64,000 nucleotides of DNA from an uncultured Flavobacterium sp. (lineage in GTDB: Bacteria; Bacteroidota; Bacteroidia; Flavobacteriales; Flavobacteriaceae): the NCBI RefSeq assembly GCF_946478785.1, contig NZ_CAMLDD010000012.1:62001-126000 (forward strand), written 5' to 3'. The notes under the pieces are model-generated. The model had not been told where the DNA came from, did no database searches, and saw only the letters and a list, made by a program, of their open reading frames with translations. The translations under genes were made by a program, and so were the position numbers. This document shows positions 25,353 through 33,614 of the stretch, one piece after another (position 1 is the first letter of the stretch; each line of letters begins with the position of its first letter).

Positions 25353-25610
25353 ATGGAAAACTTAATTAATCAGGAAAATCTTGAGGACATCAGAGAATTA
25401 ATTGAAAGTAAAATTGCAGATGTGCCAGGCAGTTATATACTCATTGGAGCAATTGGTTCCTTACTTTTATCATCATACCTTGAGAAAACAGGTAAAAAAC
25501 AGGCCGCATCTCTTATAGGAAAATTAGCCATTCCAATAATAGGAATTGGCCTTGCCAAATATAAGGATGTGATAAAGTCAGAAGTAGAAAATCAGTTGGA
25601 AAGTGCTTAA
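25353..25610 (+). CDS. Small membrane protein of unknown function
   Basis: The protein has 85 residues. A short acidic helix (about 1-24, NLEDIRELIESK) precedes two hydrophobic segments (about 28-44 and 58-70) separated by a Lys-rich turn (EKTGKKQAASLIGK). The last 15 residues form an amphipathic charged helix. The core LIGAIGSLLLSSYLEKTGKK is similar in style to the protein encoded at 28277 (LYASLAAMGTSLTLKCLGK ... FVGQWAAPFLLLGIYN), so both may belong to one stress-associated small-membrane-protein group. It is a lone gene in a region of osmotic/stress-type genes, with a terminator about 100 bases downstream. Confidence 0.6.
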   Translation: MENLINQENLEDIRELIESKIADVPGSYILIGAIGSLLLSSYLEKTGKKQAASLIGKLAIPIIGIGLAKYKDVIKSEVENQLESA

Positions 25611-25713
25611 TAAGCTTTACAAAGTTTATTATTGCCAGTAGTTCAGTTCATCCTGACACAAGTTAAAAAAGAGCTTTATTTGTTTTGAGTCTTGTTTAGC
25701 TAATATAGAAAGC

Positions 25714-25746
25714 AAAAGCCTGAGAATAACTACTCAGGCTTTTCTA
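25714..25746 (+). terminator. Rho-independent terminator
   Basis: AAAAGCCTGAG (25714-25724) pairs perfectly with CTCAGGCTTTT (25733-25743) across an 8-base loop. Confidence 0.85.
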
Positions 25747-25950
25747 TTAGTTTAAAGATTTAATACGAGGTTCAAACTGATTAAAATGCACTTACACCTT
25801 ACAGATTCAGTTGATAAGGAAAAACACAGGTTAAGAGCACAATTTTAGCTTTATAGAGTAAGAATTAAATTTACTTATTTTATATTAGATCGGCTCTTTG
25901 TTTAAATCTCTTTTAATTTTGGAACAGCAATCAGAAGAAAGGAATTAAGT

Positions 25951-27360
25951 ATGAATATAAAAATGCCAATACAAGATAATAAAACAGCCAAAAAAATATT
26001 ACCCGTTATTTTGGCAACTTCCATTTTTATGCAAATGCTGGATTCTACTATTCTCAATACCTCTATTACTGCTATAGCCAAAGATTTGAATGAATCGCCA
26101 CTTGAAATGCAAAACGCCATAATAAGTTATGTATTGACATTGGCACTTTTCATGCCTGTTAGCGGTTTTTTGTCTGACAAATTTGGAACAAGAAAGGTGT
26201 TTGTCTTTGCCTTGCTGTTATTTAGTATAGGTTCTATGCTTTGTGCTCTTTCACAAAGCTTGACCCATTTGATTTTTTCTCGCGTGATTCAGGGTATCGG
26301 AGGGAGCTTAATGACTCCGGTAGGCAAGCTGGCACTAATTAAAACATTTCCAAAAAACGAATTGTTAAAAGCAATGAATTTTGCCATTATCCCAGCTTTG
26401 ATAGGCCCTGTATTAGGACCACTTGTTGGAGGATACATGGTCGATTATCTATCCTGGCACTGGATCTTTCTCATTAATATTCCTTTTGGCATTATTGGCA
26501 TTATCCTAAGTTTGAAATACATGCCTGATTATAAATCCCCAATAATTGATTTTGATTTAAAAGGCTTCCTGCTCTTTGCGGCAGCTTCACTTCTTTTATC
26601 TATTTCTTTAGAATTATTTGGGAATACTGTTCGTTTGTCACCGGTTTTACTCATTTTGATGTCTGGTTTTTTAATGCTGTATTGGTATTATCGCCATGCT
26701 ATAAAAGATGACAACCCTCTTTTTCCCTTAAATTTATTTCAGGTACGAACTTTTCGTGTAGGTATAATAGGCAATCTGGCAACTCGATTGGGCTACAGTT
26801 CCATTCCTTTGTTATTGCCCATGATGATCCAGATTGCTTATGGCCAGTCAGCTGTTACCTCTGGATGGATTGTTGCTCCAATGGCACTTACAGCAATGTT
26901 TGGAAAATCTGCTGTTATTAAAATTTTAAATACTTTTGGTTATCGAAAAACCTTAATGGTTAATACTTTTATTATCGGCGTGTTAATTTGCGCTTTAGCT
27001 ATCCCTTCCATTCATACTTCCATTTATTGGTATATTCCAATTATAGCAGTATTGGGTTTCTTCAATTCCATACAGTTTACATCAATGAATTCTATTTCTA
27101 TTGCCGATTTAAGAAATTATCATACCAGCAGCGGTAACTCATTGGTTTCTGTAAATCAGCAGCTGGCAATAGGTTTTGGAATTGCCTTGGGATTATTGGT
27201 CCTTAAAATATTCCAGGGTGATGTAAAACTCATTCACAACGAAATTCATAATGCATTTCGCTACACATTTTTAGTTGTCGGTTCATTGACAATCTTGTCA
27301 GGTTCTGTTTTTAGAAGACTTCATTTTAAGGATGGTGATAATCTAAAGTCTGTGTCTTAA
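25951..27360 (+). CDS. MFS drug exporter, DHA2 (14-TMS, EmrB/QacA-type) family
   Basis: This is a proton-coupled inner-membrane exporter of 469 residues with about 14 hydrophobic segments. DHA2 signatures are present: LDSTILNTSITAIA in TM1, the loop-2 motif GFLSDKFGTRKVF (motif A), RVIQGIGGSLMTPVGKLAL (motif B) and GPVLGPLVGGYMVD (motif C, diagnostic of antiporters). The start at 25951 gives MNIKMPIQ; Met at 25963 is an equal alternative. It stands alone, with no HlyD-type EmrA partner and no adjacent regulator, so it may work without a periplasmic adaptor. The substrate is unknown. Confidence 0.9.
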   Translation: MNIKMPIQDNKTAKKILPVILATSIFMQMLDSTILNTSITAIAKDLNESPLEMQNAIISYVLTLALFMPVSGFLSDKFGTRKVFVFALLLFSIGSMLCALSQSLTHLIFSRVIQGIGGSLMTPVGKLALIKTFPKNELLKAMNFAIIPALIGPVLGPLVGGYMVDYLSWHWIFLINIPFGIIGIILSLKYMPDYKSPIIDFDLKGFLLFAAASLLLSISLELFGNTVRLSPVLLILMSGFLMLYWYYRHAIKDDNPLFPLNLFQVRTFRVGIIGNLATRLGYSSIPLLLPMMIQIAYGQSAVTSGWIVAPMALTAMFGKSAVIKILNTFGYRKTLMVNTFIIGVLICALAIPSIHTSIYWYIPIIAVLGFFNSIQFTSMNSISIADLRNYHTSSGNSLVSVNQQLAIGFGIALGLLVLKIFQGDVKLIHNEIHNAFRYTFLVVGSLTILSGSVFRRLHFKDGDNLKSVS

Positions 27361-27682
27361 TTTTTCTCTTATATATATTTTTTTTAATGCAAAGAAGTAA
27401 AATTTTGAAATTATAAATTCAGATTATATAAATTCAAGATTATAAGATGTTGCAAATTTGAAAAAGATAACATTTTATTCTGGCGGTTGCTCATTGCCTG
27501 CAAAGCTGATATTATAGTGAATCAGAGCTTTCACAATAAAAATGGAAATAAATAAGCTTGTATTCCTCTAAATTTCAACTTCTCCCTGGATTAATACTAG
27601 TTTGAGATTGCAGGTTATAATAAACGGTTAGGATAATAAGATAATTATTAAAAACTATTTATTCATTTAAAATTGAAAAAAC
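27361..27682. other. Intergenic region, nothing recognised
   Basis: An AT-rich stretch between the MFS exporter and the SPW-repeat gene. I see no terminator, convincing promoter or coding remnant. Confidence 0.4.
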
Positions 27683-28045
27683 ATGAAAATTATTGACACA
27701 AAAACCCATGGATATATCGATTATATTATGGGAATATTTCTGCTTGCATCACCTTCTTTATTTAGTTTGAACATGAATGCCATAGAAAGCACTGTTTTTT
27801 ATATTCTAGGTGTTACTGCACTAATCTACAGTTTGCTGACTAATTATGAATTAGGACTTCTTAAAATAATTCCAATGAAAGGACATTTGGCACTGGATAT
27901 TTTTTCAGGAATTTTTCTGGCTGCATCACCATGGCTATTAGATTTTGCAGATGTGGTATACAAGCCTCATTTGGTCCTGGGTATAGTTGAAATTGGTGCA
28001 GCTCTTTTAACAACTTCAAAACCCAGAATAGAAATAAAAGCATAG
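27683..28045 (+). CDS. SPW-repeat membrane protein
   Basis: The protein has 120 residues and four membrane segments in two tandem units. Each unit starts with an SP(S/W) motif: YIMGIFLLASPSLF (about 14-27) and DIFSGIFLAASPWLLDF (about 72-88). This is the SPW-repeat integral membrane domain (PF03779). The first repeat has SPS in place of SPW. The family function is unknown; members are small inner-membrane proteins. It is a single gene, ending about 175 bases before a bidirectional-looking terminator shared with the convergent gene. Confidence 0.8.
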   Translation: MKIIDTKTHGYIDYIMGIFLLASPSLFSLNMNAIESTVFYILGVTALIYSLLTNYELGLLKIIPMKGHLALDIFSGIFLAASPWLLDFADVVYKPHLVLGIVEIGAALLTTSKPRIEIKA

Positions 28046-28220
28046 ACATTAAAGACAATAGTGTAATAACCAAACTAAGAGTCGAATTGCAGTATTTTTT
28101 CAGCAATGTTGAGTCTGGTTTGGTTATTTTTCATTGCAAAGTTTGTGTGGACTCTTACATGACTAGGTGTTAATTACGAATACACATTGTAACTCATCTT
28201 TAGCTAATCTAAACACCTAC

Positions 28221-28253
28221 AAATAAAGCTGCCATTTGGCAGCTTTATTTATT
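28221..28253. terminator. Terminator between convergent genes
   Basis: AAATAAAGCTGCC (28221-28233), loop ATTT, then GGCAGCTTTATTT (28238-28250). The perfect stem with A- and T-rich flanks can serve both strands. Confidence 0.85.
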
Positions 28254-28276
28254 TTGATCCTTATAGCATCTTTTAA

Positions 28277-28771
28277 TTAATTATTTGATTTTAAGTTGCC
28301 GGATTTGTCCTGCTGTAAGTCTGTAGGAGAATCAGGTTTATCATTGTTTAAGGATGACTCCAAATTACCTTCTGGTCTATCGGATTCTTGCTGCTCATCC
28401 TTACTAAAATTTCCTGACCCGCTGTATTGGTTTCTTGCATTAAATCCCTGATCGGTGTCCTTAAATTCCTCATTATCCGTATTATCATTTTTTTGCTTTT
28501 CCATAATATTTACATCTTGGTTTACATTTTTATCTTGAGCATCATGCCCTTCCAATTTCACAAGCTTGTTATAAATACCCAGCAGTAAAAACGGAGCAGC
28601 CCATTGCCCTACAAATAGCGCATTGTTGCTTTTACCCAAACATTTTAGAGTAAGTGATGTTCCCATTGCAGCCAATGAAGCATACAAAAATAAATCTGAC
28701 GGCAGTTTTGAAGTTTGTTCTTCAATTGCTTTTGCAGTAGCACCTTCTGTGTTTTGATTGTTTATGATCAT
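28277..28771 (-). CDS. Small membrane protein with an acidic, Asn/Asp-rich tail
   Basis: With the start at 28771 (MIINNQNTEG) it has 164 residues; an upstream in-frame ATG at 28816 would add 15 hydrophobic residues and is less likely. After NTEGATAKAIEEQTSKLPSD come two hydrophobic segments (about 30-45 and 57-72: FLYASLAAMGTSLTL, FVGQWAAPFLLLGIYN). The last 90 residues are hydrophilic and low complexity (Asn, Asp, Glu, Gln, Ser, Lys). Homologues of the N-terminal part are common in flavobacteria without known function. The tail is probably disordered and cytoplasmic. The gene is isolated. Confidence 0.65.
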   Translation of the reverse strand: MIINNQNTEGATAKAIEEQTSKLPSDLFLYASLAAMGTSLTLKCLGKSNNALFVGQWAAPFLLLGIYNKLVKLEGHDAQDKNVNQDVNIMEKQKNDNTDNEEFKDTDQGFNARNQYSGSGNFSKDEQQESDRPEGNLESSLNNDKPDSPTDLQQDKSGNLKSNN

Positions 28772-28999
28772 AATAAATTTATTTAAAATTAATATCTGGA
28801 AAATTAAAATACTCAATGGAGAGGTGCTTACAGAATTAAGCTTAAAACTTATAAGTTATCTATTAAAAAAGGTTTTAATAGATTGTTAATCATTTCATTA
28901 CAAACACACTTCTGTTTTAAAAAAATGAATAATCATACAAGATTTTCTCCTGTACAAACCGAATCTTTATAGATATCATTTTGAATATAAAGCATATCC

Positions 29000-30043
29000 T
29001 TATTTTTCGATTTGTTTTTTCTTATCCTTACCTTCTTTTTTATTCTGTTTCATTCTTTCATCAGCTCCATCATCAACCCCACGCCCTTCAGACATTGGAT
29101 GATAAATAGAACCCTCGGTATCAGGAACATCAGGCCCCATTTCTATTTGATATTTATGTGATAAATTTCCGCCAAACCATTCTGAAAACCGCGGAAAAAC
29201 ATTGGCGATAAAAGAAGATCCTTTGGCTTTCCAGCCTACCGGAACTATTTTTGCAGGCCGAATTGATTTTCGCAAAACAGCATTCACTACTTTATCAGGC
29301 TCGTCCATAAGCGCCATTTTAGGTTCTACGCCACTATAGTTTGCAGCATGCCTCCATAATGGTGTATCGACAGCCCAGGGTTCTATAGTAACAACTTTAA
29401 TATCCTTATAATTATTAAGGCGCAATTCCTGACTTAATGCAAGACCCAGGCTTCTCACACCTGCTTTGGATGCTGAATAACTAATTTGATAAGCAAGCGG
29501 TATCTCACTTTCTACCGATCCCATATTGATCAATATCCCTTTTCGTTGTTTTATAAATTGTTGCACGGCGACCTGGCTGCCGTATATAAATCCTTTTAAG
29601 TTCACATCAATTATCCGCGCCTGATCTTTAACAGGAATATCCCAAAAACGTCCCAAAACTGCTACTCCTGCCATATTTATCCAAACATCAATCTTTGAAT
29701 ACTCTTTTACGGCAGCATCAGCTACCTTTTGTAAATCTTCTGGTCTGCTAATATCCATAGTGACTACAATTGCTTTTCCTCCATTTGTGCGAATCGTGCT
29801 TGCTATCTCTTCGAGAAGGTCTGTTCTTCTTGCTGCCAAAACTACATTGGCCTTGTATTTTCCTAATTCCTGTGCCACTCCCCGACCTATTCCACTCGAT
29901 GCTCCAACAATTACATATGTTTTACCGGAAATTTTCTTTTGTTTAGCCGTGCTTAATTTCCATGTTGTACATCCTGTTGCTAAAAATAAAAGGCAAAGAA
30001 ATGTCAATAAGTATTTTATATGTCTGAATAATAGCGTTTTCAT
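29000..30043 (-). CDS. SDR-family oxidoreductase with a lipoprotein-type N-terminus
   Basis: With Met at 30043 the protein has 347 residues; an ATG at 30073 would add ten. It begins with a basic then hydrophobic segment ending LATGC, followed by TTWKLS, a perfect lipobox. The SDR core follows at about 40-230: the cofactor motif VGASSGIGRG, D-x-S at the second beta strand, INMAGVAV (normally NNAG), a catalytic Ser in MGSVESE and YSASKAG (YxxxK). The tail (about 310-347) is very rich in Lys/Asp/Glu. SDRs need NAD(P)H, which is scarce outside the cytoplasm, so a lipid-anchored SDR is odd. The segment may instead act as an uncleaved membrane anchor. The substrate is unknown. It is a single gene. 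Confidence 0.8.
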   Translation of the reverse strand: MKTLLFRHIKYLLTFLCLLFLATGCTTWKLSTAKQKKISGKTYVIVGASSGIGRGVAQELGKYKANVVLAARRTDLLEEIASTIRTNGGKAIVVTMDISRPEDLQKVADAAVKEYSKIDVWINMAGVAVLGRFWDIPVKDQARIIDVNLKGFIYGSQVAVQQFIKQRKGILINMGSVESEIPLAYQISYSASKAGVRSLGLALSQELRLNNYKDIKVVTIEPWAVDTPLWRHAANYSGVEPKMALMDEPDKVVNAVLRKSIRPAKIVPVGWKAKGSSFIANVFPRFSEWFGGNLSHKYQIEMGPDVPDTEGSIYHPMSEGRGVDDGADERMKQNKKEGKDKKKQIEK

Positions 30044-30330
30044 TTTAGTTTTTAAGTTTTGTCTCAAATTCATTTGTGCAGGTACTGGTTCTGAAGAGCT
30101 ACAAGTTTTAAAAATTGTTCTCTTTTTATTTATAATATTTTACGGAATACTTATATGATTTTAATCTTATATCGACCTGTAAATCAAAACCTTATTGAAT
30201 TATTTTTAAATAGCAGTTCATGTTCTTGTTGAAATAAAAAGGCTTGATTTATACTTCTACTATTGTTAAAAGAAACTGCTAAATTCTGTTAAGTAGTCTG
30301 CTTCTGCCAACACCATAAAAACATTTTCTT

Positions 30331-30338
30331 TATTTTTG
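30331..30338 (+). promoter_or_regulatory. Candidate -7 element for the DUF763 gene
   Basis: TATTTTTG (TAnnTTTG) lies 20 bases before the start codon; no TTG is found at the right distance upstream. Confidence 0.35.
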
Positions 30339-30357
30339 TATAATAAAAATTCCACTC

Positions 30358-31578
30358 ATGAAACGTTCCGGAACAGCAGATCTTCCCTTACATTATGGAC
30401 ATGTGCCTTTGTGGCTGGCTGAACGTATGTCTAAACTAGGTTTTGCAATTGTTGAAACTATCGCAATGGAATTTTCTACATCAGAGGTGATAAGCAAGCT
30501 AAGTAACCCTTTTTGGTTTCAGAGTTTTGGTGCCGTTATGGGAATGGATTGGCATTCATCGGGAATTACGACTTCTGTGCTTGGTGCCTTAAAAAAATCT
30601 GTCAATCCACATTCAAAAGAACTGGGGATTTATATCTGTGGTGGTAAAGGCAAACATTCCATGCTAACGCCAAAAGAACTTTTATTTGTAGGCGAAAAAA
30701 CCGGGCTTGACGGGAATAATCTGGCCAATTGCAGCAGACTAACCGCGAAAGTAGACAATACAGCAATTCAGGACGGATTTCAGTTATACCAGCATAATTT
30801 TATTGTTGATAATAAAGGGCAATGGGCTGTTATTCAGCAAGGGATGAATCCAAACTCAAAGACTGCCAGAAGGTATCACTGGCACTCGCAAGATTTAAAA
30901 TCCTTCATAAATGAACCTCATACCTTTATTTACGGCGAAAACCAAGGGTCAATTTTAAATCTTACAGCACAAAATGCTACAAAATCCAGAGAAGGGATTT
31001 TAGAACTGTCTAAAGAATCTCCGACAAAAATCATGAAAGAAATGCAGTATCTTTCAATGCCTGCCCATCATGATGTCAGAATGGAAGATGTTAATATGAA
31101 AAGGCTTGGTGCAATGCTATGGGCAACACATGAAAATAAGCCGGAAGATTTTGAAGAGCTTTTACTGCTAAAGGGAATGGGACCAAGAGCTTTGCAATCC
31201 TTAGCATTGGTAAGTGAAGTAATTTACGGAACTCCGACAAGATTTGAAGACCCGGCGCGTTTTTCATTTGCTCATGGTGGAAAAGACGGACATCCATTTC
31301 CTGTTCCAGTAAAAATATATGATGAGACAATCGATACTTTGCAAAGAGCTATTAATCGTGCTAAAATCGGCAATAGCGATAAAATAGAAGCTATTAAGAA
31401 ATTATCTGAAATATCCAGAAAGGCTGAAGAAAGTTTTACGCCTAATTCTAACTTTGATGCATTGATTCAAAAAGAAAGAGATGAATCATATAAATATGGT
31501 GGAAAAACTGTCTTTGGGGATGCTAAACCACCCAAAACCAAACCTCAAAATCCAAATAACCAACTGGAATTATTTTAG
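30358..31578 (+). CDS. DUF763-domain protein
   Basis: The protein has 406 residues. It begins MKRSGTADLPLHYGHVPLWL, the conserved start of DUF763 proteins, and contains ELGIYICGGKGKHS, HNFIVDNKGQWAVIQQGMN and RYHWHS, all hallmarks of the family (about 1-380). A helix-hairpin-helix-like LLLKGMGPRALQSLALVSE occurs near residue 270, and PARFSFAHGGKDGHPFPVP follows. No catalytic function is established; HhH and conserved His/Asp residues hint at nucleic-acid interaction. There is no signal peptide, so it is cytoplasmic. The C-terminus is Lys/Pro-rich. It stands alone behind its own candidate promoter. Confidence 0.88.
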   Translation: MKRSGTADLPLHYGHVPLWLAERMSKLGFAIVETIAMEFSTSEVISKLSNPFWFQSFGAVMGMDWHSSGITTSVLGALKKSVNPHSKELGIYICGGKGKHSMLTPKELLFVGEKTGLDGNNLANCSRLTAKVDNTAIQDGFQLYQHNFIVDNKGQWAVIQQGMNPNSKTARRYHWHSQDLKSFINEPHTFIYGENQGSILNLTAQNATKSREGILELSKESPTKIMKEMQYLSMPAHHDVRMEDVNMKRLGAMLWATHENKPEDFEELLLLKGMGPRALQSLALVSEVIYGTPTRFEDPARFSFAHGGKDGHPFPVPVKIYDETIDTLQRAINRAKIGNSDKIEAIKKLSEISRKAEESFTPNSNFDALIQKERDESYKYGGKTVFGDAKPPKTKPQNPNNQLELF

Positions 31579-31927
31579 TTTAATACCCATTTAGAGTATA
31601 CTTAACGACCTTTCCTAAAATGGATTAGAGTGAAATAAAACAAAAGACTGTCATATTTTTAAACGGTTTAAATTCTCATAATGAGCATTTGATTTAGCTC
31701 AATGAAAACAATAACCAAATAGTTCGAAAAATTTTACTGATAATTATATAAGTACAGATTTCAATTTTATAAAAGCATACTTAAAATCATTTTTTAATTT
31801 TATGGCATGAATGTTTTGACAAATACAAAAGTTGTTTATCAAGCTTTCTAAAATAAATGATTCTGAAAAAACAACTTAGCAACCGCTATTAAAAGTTAAG
31901 CCAAAAACAACTTTAAATCAAAAAATC
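31579..31927. other. Intergenic region, nothing recognised
   Basis: Very AT-rich; no gene, terminator or clear promoter seen. Confidence 0.4.
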
Positions 31928-32134
31928 ATGGTCGAGAAAAATTATGATCCCGATAACGAAAATTGTCCTGAAAAAGACACAATTGAAGATCTTTATTCAA
32001 AAATAAATGCTGAAAAAAATAAAATTATCCAGAATGTTGAAGAATTCACAGATGAAAATCCAGATCGGGCTTCAAGTAAAAAAAATTCAAACAATCCAGA
32101 TTCAAATTATCATCAGAAAGAATCTGATCAATAG
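31928..32134 (+). CDS. Small hydrophilic protein
   Basis: The protein has 68 residues, entirely hydrophilic and low in complexity, rich in Asn, Asp, Glu, Lys and Ser. A helical stretch DTIEDLYSKINAEKNKIIQN (about 18-37) is the only structured-looking part. There is no signal or motif. A rho-independent terminator follows directly, which supports its being a transcribed gene. Such small disordered proteins are frequent near osmotic-stress genes in flavobacteria, but no function can be assigned. Confidence 0.5.
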   Translation: MVEKNYDPDNENCPEKDTIEDLYSKINAEKNKIIQNVEEFTDENPDRASSKKNSNNPDSNYHQKESDQ

Positions 32135-32142
32135 GCTAAATT

Positions 32143-32180
32143 AAAAAAGGCCTAGATATAAATAATCTATGCCTTTTATG
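32143..32180 (+). terminator. Rho-independent terminator
   Basis: AAAAGGC-(C)TAGAT pairs with ATCTA(T)-GCCTTTT around ATAAATA, with one internal mismatch; T-rich sequence follows. Confidence 0.65.
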
Positions 32181-32206
32181 CTTTTTTAAAAATATTTTTT
32201 ATAGTT

Positions 32207-33568
32207 CTATTTTATAGCTCCAATAATATCGTATTTAGTGATAATGTGATGATTGCCATTTTCTAAGTCTACTAAAACAGCATCATTTTCCTTGGTAAAT
32301 AATTTAGAGACTTCTTCGATTGAAGTACCTAACCTTACAATAGGAAAGGGTTTTCCCATTACTTCTTTGATAGGTTTTTCAGCAACATTTTTATCAGCCA
32401 CATAACTTCTGAACAAATCGGTTTCATCAACAGAACCTACAAATCCATTAATATCCACAACCGGAATCTGCGAAATTTTATATTTACGCATACGCTCAAT
32501 AGCATGCGAAACCAATTCTTCGGTACGTACTACAATCAATTCTTTGTCGATATGGTCCTTAATAACATCTTCTGCTTTTGTAACATTTTCATCCAGAAAA
32601 CCACGTTCACGCATCCAGTCATCATTAAACATCTTACCTACATAACGGCTTCCCGAATCATGAAACAAAACAACGACAACATCATCTGGCTTGAAATGTT
32701 CTTTTAATTGTAATAATCCTTTTATACAGGCTCCTGCAGAATTACCGACGAAAATAGCTTCTTCCATGGCAATTTTTCTGGTATAAACCGCTGCGTCTTT
32801 ATCCGTTACTTTTGTAAAACCGTCAATAAGGGAAAAATCCACATTTTTAGGCAAAATATCTTCTCCAATTCCTTCAGTGATATACGAATAAATTTCGTTT
32901 TCATCAAAGATTCCGGTTTCATGATATTTTTTAAAAACAGAACCATAAGTATCAATTCCCCAGATTTTAATATTCGGGTTTTTCTCTTTTAAATATTTTC
33001 CAACACCAGAAATGGTTCCGCCAGTTCCTACCCCAACCACAAAATGGGTAATTTTACCATCAGTCTGTTTCCAGATTTCAGGTCCTGTTTGCTCATAATG
33101 TGCAAGCGAATTTGATAAATTGTCGTACTGGTTTACATACCATGAATTAGGAGTTTCTTCGGCGAGACGTTTTGAAACCGAATAATACGATCTGGGATCC
33201 GTGGGTTCAACATTAGTAGGACAAACGACTACTTTGGCACCAACAGCACGCAAAATATCCATCTTTTCCTTCGATTGTTTGTCTGAAATCACACAAATCA
33301 ACTTATATCCTTTTATAATTGCCACAAGTGCCAGTCCCATTCCTGTATTTCCGGAAGTCCCTTCAATTATGGTTCCGCCTGGTTTTAAGCGGCCATCAGC
33401 CTCTGCGTCTTCAACCATTTTCACTGCCATTCTATCCTTAACAGAATTCCCTGGATTAAACGTTTCGACTTTTGCTAATACCAAGGCATCAATTCCGGCA
33501 ACGATCTTATTTAGTTTTACTAACGGTGTGTTGCCAATGGTTTCTAGAATATTGTTTGAAAAGTCCAT
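32207..33568 (-). CDS. PLP-dependent cysteine synthase/cystathionine beta-synthase with CBS pair
   Basis: This is a fold-type II PLP enzyme of cysteine/cystathionine metabolism, 453 residues long. The catalytic domain (about 1-320) has GNTPLVKLN, the PLP lysine in NPGNSVKDRMA, the phosphate/substrate loop EGTSGNTG and the Gly-rich cofactor loop GVGTGGTISG. The C-terminal part (about 335-453) contains a pair of CBS regulatory domains (IERMRKYKISQIPVVDINGF, then MGKPFPIVRLG). This layout is that of cystathionine beta-synthase and differs from CysK, which lacks CBS domains. Whether it condenses Ser with homocysteine or O-acetylserine with sulfide is not decidable here. It lies 46 bases downstream of the porin gene on the same strand. 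Confidence 0.9.
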   Translation of the reverse strand: MDFSNNILETIGNTPLVKLNKIVAGIDALVLAKVETFNPGNSVKDRMAVKMVEDAEADGRLKPGGTIIEGTSGNTGMGLALVAIIKGYKLICVISDKQSKEKMDILRAVGAKVVVCPTNVEPTDPRSYYSVSKRLAEETPNSWYVNQYDNLSNSLAHYEQTGPEIWKQTDGKITHFVVGVGTGGTISGVGKYLKEKNPNIKIWGIDTYGSVFKKYHETGIFDENEIYSYITEGIGEDILPKNVDFSLIDGFTKVTDKDAAVYTRKIAMEEAIFVGNSAGACIKGLLQLKEHFKPDDVVVVLFHDSGSRYVGKMFNDDWMRERGFLDENVTKAEDVIKDHIDKELIVVRTEELVSHAIERMRKYKISQIPVVDINGFVGSVDETDLFRSYVADKNVAEKPIKEVMGKPFPIVRLGTSIEEVSKLFTKENDAVLVDLENGNHHIITKYDIIGAIK

Positions 33569-33614
33569 TTTTATATAAGTTTAAATTTTCCTTTAAGATA
33601 AAACAAATTTCGCT

